From: Tretioscincus oriximinensis
Lineage: Eukaryota > Chordata > Lepidosauria > Squamata > Gymnophthalmidae
Length of the DNA: 64,000 nucleotides
Reading direction: 5' to 3'
NCBI GenBank assembly: GCA_022410635.1
Contig: JAJVDF010000227.1
Span: 555,330 to 619,329, forward strand
Shown: positions 1-64,000 of the stretch, piece after piece
Numbering within the stretch: position 1 is the stretch's first letter
Layout: every line of letters begins with the position of its first letter
Notes under the pieces: model-generated
The model's input: the letters and a program-made list of their open reading frames with translations, nothing else
Told to the model about the DNA's origin: nothing
Databases searched by the model: none
Position numbers and translations under genes: made by a program

Positions 1-380
1 AGACAGAAGGCTGGGCTGAGCTCCTTTTATGTTCCCATGCTCTATATCTTTTGAGCAAGCAGTACACTGTTTTGCAACTGTTTCTGCTTCTCCTCCCATA
101 TCATAGAAATAAGAGCAGTCCTTCCCTTCTGTGTATTTTGTAATATAAGAAGTTGCACCAGAAGTAGCAAAAAATAAATAACCAAATAATCAAGCAACAA
201 GAGGAGAACTAAGTCTTGTTGCATTTATGTTGATGATGTTTCACCAGAGAGTAGATAGCATACATGATGCAAAGTCCTGCTGCAAACTCAAAACTTAACC
301 TAAGCAATTTCCCCACACAGTAAAGACGAGGTTCCCACTGGAGAGCTCCTATGGCATGAAACTGAAGTTTTATTTATTTT

Positions 381-600
381 GAAAGCCAGTCTGGTGTGGT
401 GGTCAGAGTGTCAGACTCTTATCTGGAATTCCTGACTCTGCATTCCTCCATAAAGCTAGCTGGTGAGGTTGGGCTAGTCACAGTTCTTCAGAGCTCTCTC
501 AGCCTCACGTACTTCACAAGGAGTCTGTTGTGAAGAGAATAGGTGGTTAGGTAAGCCACTTTGAGTCCCTTCAGGTACAGAAAAGCAACTTTTCATATTT
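381..600 (+). mobile_element. tRNA-derived SINE, family 1
   Basis: It has a Pol III-like head (tggtgtggtggtcagagtg resembles an A box), then the segment GCTAGCTGGTGAGGTTGGGC...CACAGTTCTTCAGAGCTCTC and the tail GTAAGCCACTTTGAGTCC. Copies in the opposite orientation occur at 21,941-22,190 and 43,545-43,705. Confidence 0.75.
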
Positions 601-689
601 GTTTGTTTAGTTATATCCTGCTCTGTTCTGAAGTTCTCAAGGCAGGTTACAAGAGACAGAAGCAAGACAAATAGGTTAAGCTAATGAGG

Positions 690-850
690 GCCCTTTCTTT
701 CTGAATGGGATTTTATTCTGGGTTATATCCCAGAATAGGGATCTGCTAACCACATGCTATGACAGGCCCTGCAAGGAGGCTTGCATTACCCTACACTAGC
801 ATGAGGATAGCAGATCCTTATATAGAATATAATTTGGGATAAGACCCAGT
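690..850. mobile_element. Short inverted-repeat element, 'ttattctggg' family
   Basis: The left arm (ttattctgggttatatccca, agggatctgctaaccacatg) is matched by the right arm (catgaggatagcagatcc, then atttgggataagaccc) in inverse orientation. It is non-coding. Confidence 0.6.
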
Positions 851-927
851 GAAGAACCACTCATAAATATAAGTGAGAGACAATTAAGGCTAACGTTGCA
901 CTGGGCTTTATCTTGAATTATATTAGA

Positions 928-1620
928 ACATAAGAACATAAGAAGAGCCATACTAGATCAGGCCAGAGCCCATCTTGTCCAGCATTCTGTCTCACACAGA
1001 GGCCCACCAGATGCACCTGGGCAATCTGAACAGAGGAGAGCAAAATATGCACCTGTTCATGACTCCCTGCAAATGGTATTTAAGGAGTCCTGCCTGTTGC
1101 TCCATCCCGGAGGCAGCATCCAGACATCCATCCTAGTATCCATTTATACCTTTGGTGTCCATAAACCTCTGTAGTCCTGTCTTGAAGCTATCCAAGATGT
1201 TAGCTACCACCACCTCTTCAGGAAGTAAATTCCACAAACCGATGGCCCTCTGGGTGAAAAAATACTTTCCTTTGTTTGTTCTCACTTTTCTGTCCATCAA
1301 TTTCAAGGAGTGCCCTCTGGCACTTTATTCACCCTATCCCTCCCATGCATGATTTTGTACACTTCAATCAGATCATCTCTCAAATGTTGACTTTCGAGGA
1401 TAAGAGGACCAGATGTTGCAGCCTGACTTCATAAGGGAGGTGATCCAGACGCTTGATCATTCTTGTTGCCCTTCTCTGAACCTTCTCTAGTTCCACAATA
1501 TCCCTCCTGATATGTGGTGACCAGAACCTTATTCCGGAATAAGGGAGTGCTACACTGATGTTGCAGATTACACTAGGCTCTGAATGGCAGGCTCCTATTC
1601 TGGATATAATCCTGAACAAG
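928..1620 (-). mobile_element. LINE 3' end (CR1/L2 group) with TTCTTATG tail
   Basis: On the minus strand, frame fragments encode LEKVQRRATRMIKRLDHLPY and the end of the reverse-transcriptase ORF, followed by a 3' UTR and an 8-bp tandem tail (TTCTTATG, seen as CATAAGAA on plus). The same 3' end recurs at 35,568, 41,205, 52,346, 57,235 and 60,085. Confidence 0.75.
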
Positions 1621-1650
1621 GCCTAGTACAGAAAACCCTTTGATTCAGCA

Positions 1651-1955
1651 CAAATGGTGCAGTTGAAGCATGAATGGCGCAGACATTAAAATAAGGCCTT
1701 TCAATTGAGAGGCCTGTTCTTGAAGCCCTGTGATGGCCGTGGAAAGGGGTGGGCGCCCTCTACTGGCCTCACCTNCAGTCAACTCAGCTATTCAAAAGAA
1801 AGTAGATTTGCAATTTACATTTTCCAGTAGATTCATGAGTACCACCACTCATGGGGAAGATAGATGCAAGCCTTTGGGTAAAGATTAACCTTGTAAGCCA
1901 CTCTAAATTCCTTTGCGTCAGAAGGGTGGATATAAAAAACAGATTATTATTCTTC
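1651..1955 (+). mobile_element. SINE, family 2
   Basis: It shares a long block (CTTTCAATTGAGAGGCCTGT, CAACTCAGCTATTCAAAAG, TTGTAAGCCACTCTAAATTC, TATAAAAAACAGATTATTCTTCTTC) with copies at 15,118-15,392 and 25,023-25,297. The third copy keeps a tRNA-like A box. The ends are TTC-rich. Confidence 0.65.
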
Positions 1956-3111
1956 TCCTAAAGCCTTTCAATGTACGTTAAGGTATTCTGAGTGGAAACG
2001 ATGAAGATGACAGGCCGAAACCTCCTTGGCGTTTTCCAAGGGTTACCACAGCCTGGAAATGCCAGATAAAACATTGTCCCTGATACTGGGAGATTCTGCT
2101 ACACTTTGTACGAGAGAAAGGGAAAGAGATGTTTTGGATTCCATTTCTAGTTTGTAGCAGGTGTGTGTGTGTGTGTGTGAACATGTAAAACACTGTCACC
2201 ATTTTATTGTCAGATTTTGGCAGGAAAGGAACAGCTAAATTATCCCCTTAGGAAAATAGACAGATTTAACTGCCCATGGTTTCTTGGCCTTAAGCCCAGA
2301 ACGAACTCCCCTAGCTTAGAGGACATGGCTTGCCTCTCTCATGCGCTCTCTTTCGCTCTCTCTCTCTTTCTCTCCATTTTCAGGGTTGCTGAAAATTCAA
2401 CCTACAAGATTGAAGCTTTATGGACAGGAGTATATTGCTAGTGCAGAAGCTCAAATAAGGCCTCAATAAGTTGGGAAAACAAAAAATAAACTAAGGACCA
2501 TAATTCCTAGAAATTGAGTGGCGTTTCAAAAAGGTTTGACTTCTCCGTACATTTTCCTTCTATCCAGAGAGACCTGGCCAGTCACAAGCATGAGTAAAAA
2601 GACCAGGAAAGATAGCAGGACACCATTGACTTTGGTGGGAACACAACTGATTGCNACTTTAGGCCCCATCCCCACATTCTATTTCCTGCAACTTGGAGGC
2701 AATTTTACCTTCTGTCCACCCCACGGAACCACGCATGCCCAGCATTCCACACACTCTAAAGGTCTTTACTGAACAGTAAATCGCCTCCTCATTTCATGTA
2801 CTTTAGCAGCCTCCATTTTGAAAAGACTGAAGCAAAGTTGCCTTGGAGCTTCAGTATGCAAATTGTAAAACGCTCATTGGCTGCTGCCTAATAGAGATTG
2901 CCTGGGAATTGTATGCAGGCTCCCAGAGAATGCTGGGGTTTGCAGTCAGGTAAGCGCAACAATGATTTCTGGGCTTTGTGATGTCTCAAGAATTGCCAAG
3001 ATGTGTCGAGGACAGAGAGGGAACTGCGAGGAAGACTGAAGGTAAATGGGGACATACTTGTGAATGGGTTGACTGGNTTTTTTTAAAATTATTTAGAACT
3101 TGTAGCGNGGA

Positions 3112-3168
3112 GTCAATTTCAGAGAAATAGCCGTGCTAGTCTAGCAGAAAGTCCAGCTCCTTTGCTGG
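3112..3168. mobile_element. 57-bp foldback insertion, hammerhead-family A remnant
   Basis: It contains the family end (tttcagagaaatagccgtg, ctagtctagcagaaagtccagc) followed at once by its inverted piece (tcctttgctggac). A 14-bp duplication (acttgtagcgngga) flanks it at 3,098-3,111 and 3,169-3,182. No ribozyme core remains. Confidence 0.7.
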
Positions 3169-5629
3169 ACTTGTAGCGGGGAAGCAGCCTTAGTCTAGTC
3201 TCCCTCACAGTTCAGAACCATATTAGTTACTCCTGTTGTAGGCAGTCCCTTAGAAGTTCCAATATGATAGTATTTGATGTGGGAACCGGGTTGACATTAT
3301 CGAACCTCAGGGTGAGCCACACTGACCAGTATACAGACCAGTTAGCATACTAGAGCTATCCCTTCCACATACACTAGTGTAGTCTAAGGAAAGCCCACCA
3401 AGGGAATCTAAGAAAAGCCCCAGTCAGTGAGTCTAAGGGGAATCATACCAATAGTCTTCCCAAGACTGAACTAATATATACATGTTTATGTACATGTATA
3501 TTTTCATGTTCCCATATGCAAAGTGTGACTGGTTTCACAATTATTGTGTCTCATTAGACATCCACAGTGCATTCTTATGGACTATTGAACTCCCAGCCAT
3601 GTTTACATACGATGTTAACTTTATGTAGCCAGTTAAGTTATTAGCTGCCTACAGGAAGGACAATAGCCAATCTTTACCATGTGTGGTTTTTAAAGATCTT
3701 CCTTAAGGATCAGTTGTTTGGCTGCATCATATCAGTGCTCCAGATATATTTTTCACAACTTTCTCCTGCTACTTTTACCATATAAATGTAGGAAATAAAC
3801 AAAGAAAATAACAGAGCAGTAACCTGATCCATACTGCTCATAGTATTATGGCACTAGTTTTAATTTGATACACATAAATACCACAGCAAGCATGCCCCTA
3901 TGAAACAATTTAGCCCAAAGTGATAGTTATATATGCCACAGATAGTATAGCATGTAATTTTGAGTTGCTTTCTTGCAACTGTTGACATTTCTAGAGATGT
4001 GTTTTCAAAATTAAAGCATTATCAAGTACTTAAGGTCTTGGAGACTAAACTAAACCATGTGTCTCGTTACGCCAAGTCCACTTGATTGGGCAGGTGAAGA
4101 GAAGCATCTGAAAAGAATTACTTTAAGAGGTCTTGAAGGCCTTTCTTCTGGAAATACAATTTCCAAATGTTAGTCTACCTGAAGTGCCTTCTGAATTTCT
4201 GGAAAGGCACTGCAAAACATGTTAAAATCTGCTGGAAAGGACAAGTATTTAAAGAGGTAGGAGAGGAAGAACACAGTTCCTTATAGTATACATATTTTTT
4301 TTGAGTTAAAAACTTAAGTTACAATCATTTTTGTCAGAACTGAACAACTGCTTGGCAAGTTTTAAGCTAGGCACAACAGAAGACAGTAAAAGGAAACAGC
4401 TACAGACTTGGTCCTTGGATCAAAATTGGGCGTTAATATTTCTAATAATTCATTGTTTTTGGCAAAATGTAAACCTGAAAGCATTATCGTATGTTCTATT
4501 TTTTGTTAACAAAAATCAAGCAATGTGACTCCAAATGTAATTTTTACAGTTGTTGTTCTATCCAAGAAATCATTGTCGGGTACTTCTGAGAGATTGTGCT
4601 GGAGGAGGCTTTTGAGACTTCCTAAGATTGAAAGAAGATCGTATCAGTTAATGCCAAAGGAAATCAACCCTTACTGCTCATTGGAAGGACAAATCCTGAA
4701 GCTGGAGCTCAAATAATTTNTCTGCCTAATTAGAAGACACAATGGAAGAGAGNCTGATGCTGGGAAAGATGAAAGGCAAAAAGAGAAAAGGATTGCAGAG
4801 GATGAGACGGAGAGATAGATGGAAAGAATAAACATGAGCTTGGTCATACTTCAACAAACAGGAGGGCCTGCAGTGAGATATGGGCTCATGAATACTGAAT
4901 GACTGGACTCCTTCCAGTCATGGTTGTTTCCAAGGACACCCCCAAAGGCATCTCTATACAGTTTTCATGATGAAGATTTGGAAGAGTTTTGCCACTGTCT
5001 ACTTGCAAGCTTCTGCTTTCCATGCAGTTTGCTCTATCACTGAGCTACAACTACATCAATATCTAGGAAACACACTACCAACATAATACTGAAGAACCTT
5101 CAACAATTTTCTTACAAACCACAGTGCATCCTTGGCTCATCCTGTATATTGCCACTGAATACCATGTGTGAAAAAACATTTGAGAGTCCAAGACCTTAGA
5201 CTTAATATTTAAACAACAACATCTGGGAATAATGGCTATTCCAGATCTCTGAGGGGTGAATCATGACAGATGTTTCCTTTCATNAGAAGTTGTGCTTCAT
5301 GTAAGAGTTCAATTCAGAAAACATATTTCTATAGCTGCATCCACACATGATTTAAGAAAGGAGGTCAAAGTGCTTAAAATTGGCAGCATGTGGATGTCCA
5401 GTGCACTCATCCCACACTGAAGGCCAGAGAATTCATTTTAGAAGTGCATGTTCTGCCTTTTAGTGTATATTAAGACAAAGTACATAGATGTTACTTCCTC
5501 TAAGCTAACTGTCAGCCAATCCCCTCCCCTCAGCCTTTCTGGCCACAATGGAGGGTAAATATATAACATGTTTGAAAATGTGTTGTGATACTTGCTATAT
5601 CCAAACCACCACTAGATGAGAGCAAGGAG

Positions 5630-61256
<55,627 letters not shown>

Positions 61257-62571
61257 CTGAAAATTAGTATTTAGCATTGCTATGCAGGCAACAGTTCCAG
61301 TTCTAGACATAAAAGGAAAGAGGGGAGGGAAATCAGGAGTATTTCAGACAAAACACATGAAAAATCAGCCAATTAGATTTGACTGCTGTGTGTATTTGGA
61401 CAAATNTGCAGTCAACCAGGAGTTATCTAATAACAGTTGACTCTGATTGAAGGTTTGTAGGTCTCACCTAATTTGGCAAGTTGATATGTGCTGCCCTAGA
61501 AAAAAGAATCCAAGCTGTGAAGTATGTCTTCAACACTTGGGAGTGCAGCTGTGTTTAAGCACTGGATTGAAGTGTAACTCATAATCCTGAGTCAGGATTC
61601 TGTTACTTTAGTCTAATCATTAAAACGATATCCTTGCAGAGATTAACTGGATTCTTATTCATTCCATCTGGTCATTACATGTGTTATTCACACTTATAAT
61701 GTTTAACGTGCTTCCACATTAGCTTGTACAGAGAACCAAAATAATCAAAAAATCCTACACAATACTCTGTCCTTGTTTAGTTATCTGTCTGGAGGCTTAG
61801 ACATGATCAACATTCGTTCTTGGTTTCCACACTCTATGAAGAAGGAAGAGCCTGATTGTTAAGGATCAAATTAATTGCTTCTGCTGCTCTTGCCACTATA
61901 TAGTCTTCATTCGTATCAAAAAAGAAAACAAAATAATAAAGAAACACCAATCCATGCAGAAAGCAAAAGGAATGGTGGAGCTTACAGCTTCATAAAGCAT
62001 AGCCTGAGCACTGCCTACAGAAGCAGTATTGCTACAATGCAGAGAAAGCAAGCAAAACAGATGTCAAAAACAGTTAACACTGTAACAACAAGGGCGTCCA
62101 ACTTGAAGATGTTCCTGAACTAAAACTGCCAGCATTCTATTCCACTCCCAGCACTTTACCCACTCTACTGAATCATATGGAATGCTGGGAACTGTAGTAT
62201 AGGAACGTCTTGAAGGCTACCAGATGAACATCCCTGCACTGTAACAATGTGATTCCTTCCATTTGCAATGTCTCTCTCAGTCTCCTTCCAGCTAGATAGA
62301 ACGTCTCAAATTAGAGGAAAAGGCCTTAACTCATCAGCTCAGATTTACTTTGAGGTGCCTTAAATTCCATGATGCTCCTGATGGTCAAGAGAAAATTCAG
62401 GATAAGACTAGGAGAATCAATTGCTCAGCAGCCTTTTGTCTTCCTATATTCCCCATATTCAGCAGGTGCAGGAGTGGCTCAAAACAGAGTTTGCAAAGAA
62501 GAAAGGCGAAGCTTCAGCTGGAATTTCCCAGGCTTTCAGTTCCATTAAGTAGTTCATCACTGATGAAAAAA
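61257..62571. other. SVIL intron to the DIRS insertion, nothing recognised
   Basis: No exon, repeat family or RNA gene was seen. The next upstream SVIL exon must lie beyond the DIRS element, off the right edge. Confidence 0.5.
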
Positions 62572-64000
62572 AGGAACACCTACTTACGTTAGGTGGTGTT
62601 CTGGAAGATGGAGAGGGAAGGGATGCCTTCACCATGGGTTATTCCATCGACCCCCCTGCAGGAAAGCGACAGAATGGAACCTCCCTGGGGTATATCACCC
62701 CACCCACAATGGGAGGTCCNCAGTTCTTTCTGGAAGACAAAACTTGAAGCATGTAAGGACAAACACATAAAGCACTGTCTCATACAAAACACCAAGGTAG
62801 ACTATAGTCAAGCCAAATCATGTCTCCCAAGATAAAGAGTGAGTGAAACAATACGAAGAAAACAGGTAAGGTGAAGAACCATAATTTTATTAACTGAACC
62901 AAATAAAATGGCTGAAGGAAAACAGCTGGCAAAATAGCAAAAACCAGTCTAACTAAAGAGGCAGAGCTCCCTAGTCGCTGGGAGGGGCGGCATCCCTTCC
63001 CTCTCCATCTTCCAGAACACCACCTCACGTAAGTAGGTGTTCCTTTCACGGAAGATGGAACNGGGAAGGGATGCCTTCACCATGGGAAGTACCACAGCAT
63101 CCCCATCCCAGGGAGGGAGACTAGGGAGAATCCGCCTCCAAAATATTCTGAACTACCCTGNGNCCCAGGGTGCCTNTGGATGACCTAAAAATGTCCAGCT
63201 TGTAGTGTCTAGTAAACACTGAAGAGGACCTCCAGGTNGCGGCCAGGCAAACCTCCTCCAAGGAAGCCCTATTAAAGTAAGCCCAAGAGGTGGAAGCCGA
63301 TCTAGTCGAATGGGCTACAATGGACCCAGGGGGAGTCTTGCCCTGGGATCTGTAAGCCAACTTGATACATTCGACCACCCAGTAAGCCAGAGTCTTAGGG
63401 GAAGCCTTGAGTCCACGTTTTATGNAATGGAACAGGATGAAGAGNGATTCCGTCNTCCTGATCTNCTGAGTGCNTTTGATATAGATCAGGAGGGCCCTGC
63501 GAGCGTCCAGCGTGTGCCACAAGCGTTCCAAGGATGTCTTGGGTTTGGGGCAGAAAGAAGGTACTACAATGTCCTGAGAGACATGGTAAGCCGAGTTGAC
63601 CTTGGGGACAAATTCAGGACTGGGACGCAGAATCACAGTGTCTGGGTTGGCGTTGAAGCATTGAGGGTGCAAAGATAATGCTGCCAATTCGGAAACCCTC
63701 CGAGCGCTGATAATAGCTANAAGGAAGACTGTCTTATAGGTCAAGNGTGACCAGGAAGCNTGGTCCAACGGCTCGAAGGGAGGTTTTGTTAAGGCAGTAA
63801 GAACCGTGTGCAAGCTCCAAAAAGGCACNCTATGGCGGATTGGACCGGAGGCNGATTTCCTAGCCCTCAGGANTTTNTTGATGTGAGGGTGGGCACACAG
63901 TTGGAAAGAATTTGAAATGTCCAAGATCGAGGCTAGAGCTGCCACATGGCGTTTGAGCGTGCTATAAGATAGTCCCATATCCGCTCCTCTCTGAAGAAAT
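62572..64000 (-). mobile_element. DIRS-like tyrosine-recombinase retrotransposon, 3' end
   Basis: The element enters from the right edge on the minus strand. It holds the recombinase ORF, then a non-coding region with an internal complementary region near 63,045, then a terminal repeat ending at 62,572. The 56-bp terminal segment 62,572-62,627 is inverted at 62,989-63,044 with 55 of 56 matches. A second block (gggaagggatgccttcacca) is repeated directly at 63,063-63,083. ITR plus internal complementary region is the DIRS layout. Confidence 0.85.
63121..63978 (-). CDS. DIRS-type tyrosine recombinase, C-terminal part, 5' end outside window
   Basis: The frame is open for about 285 codons to a stop at the 63,121 end and continues past the right edge. 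The catalytic residues of tyrosine recombinases are visible: Arg in SARRVSELAAL, HSTR (H-x-x-R), Trp in the TWRSSSVFT segment and the nucleophile Tyr in TRHYKLD. In DIRS elements this enzyme integrates a circular DNA copy without target duplication. About 16 N bases fall in it, giving X residues. None is necessarily disruptive, so an intact protein is possible. Confidence 0.85.
   Translation of the reverse strand: MGLSYSTLKRHVAALASILDISNSFQLCAHPHIXKXLRARKXASGPIRHXVPFWSLHTVLTALTKPPFEPLDXASWSXLTYKTVFLXAIISARRVSELAALSLHPQCFNANPDTVILRPSPEFVPKVNSAYHVSQDIVVPSFCPKPKTSLERLWHTLDARRALLIYIKXTQXIRXTEXLFILFHXIKRGLKASPKTLAYWVVECIKLAYRSQGKTPPGSIVAHSTRSASTSWAYFNRASLEEVCLAXTWRSSSVFTRHYKLDIFRSSXGTLXXRVVQNILEADSP

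Larger units (their letters stand above)
1..5629. other. SVIL downstream flank with repeat relics
   Basis: I find no coding gene here. Contents are a SINE (381-600), an inverted-repeat element (about 690-850), a LINE 3' end (928-1,620), a second SINE (1,651-1,955), a (TG)n run near 2,160-2,180, a CT-rich run near 2,330-2,375 and a 57-bp foldback insertion (3,112-3,168). From 3,200 to 5,600 I recognise nothing. The small open frames at 4,331-4,716 lack any family motif. Confidence 0.6.

Noticed and set aside
4525..4716. Open frames at 4,331-4,716 as a possible neighbouring gene
   Set aside because: No splice partners, no homology I recognise and no codon-quality signal.

Overview
The window is vertebrate nuclear DNA and most resembles a squamate reptile (lizard or gecko type). 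It is AT-rich, has small exons in long introns, and carries CR1, L2 and L1 LINEs, tRNA-derived SINEs with an L2-like tail, hAT and TA-inserting DNA elements, Penelope-like fragments and a DIRS-type retroelement. The species assignment is inference. There are no operons, CRISPR arrays or bacterial features. About a hundred scattered single N bases mark uncertain calls.

One protein-coding gene fills the window: SVIL (supervillin), on the minus strand. Its 3' end is near 5,630 and its 5' part lies beyond the right edge. I could place 27 coding exons from 61,256 down to the stop codon at 6,555-6,557. Every junction keeps the reading frame, giving about 1,460 codons. The first ten or so exons encode the central, mostly disordered cytoskeleton-binding region. 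Later exons encode gelsolin/villin-like repeats, and the last two encode a villin-type headpiece. Two adjacent in-frame exons (46,978-47,025 and 46,426-46,503) look like cassette exons. One intron uses a GC donor (just below 19,290).

Layout: 1-5,630 is downstream flank with LINE and SINE relics. From 5,630 to 25,733 lie the 3' UTR and the headpiece and gelsolin-repeat exons. From 25,734 to 40,050 lie the last gelsolin-like and linker exons plus a 527-bp palindromic hAT, an L2-clade LINE, and a 1.8-kb hAT with a LINE nested in it. From 40,051 to 55,794 there are long introns with cassette exons, a 5'-truncated L1 and a 570-bp foldback element carrying a hammerhead ribozyme. From 55,795 to 61,256 lie the large upstream exons and an intronic copy of part of one of them. 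From 62,572 to the right edge is the 3' end of a DIRS-like element with an open tyrosine recombinase frame.

The most interesting signal outside the gene is two small self-cleaving hammerhead ribozyme motifs, at 52,738-52,792 (+) and 23,714-23,768 (-). Each has the full conserved core and a stem I with an internal loop. They sit in short foldback elements, several of which have 12-15 bp target-site duplications. This fits the known link between hammerheads and Penelope-like retroelements. At least five copies or relics of one family, and one copy of a second, are present.
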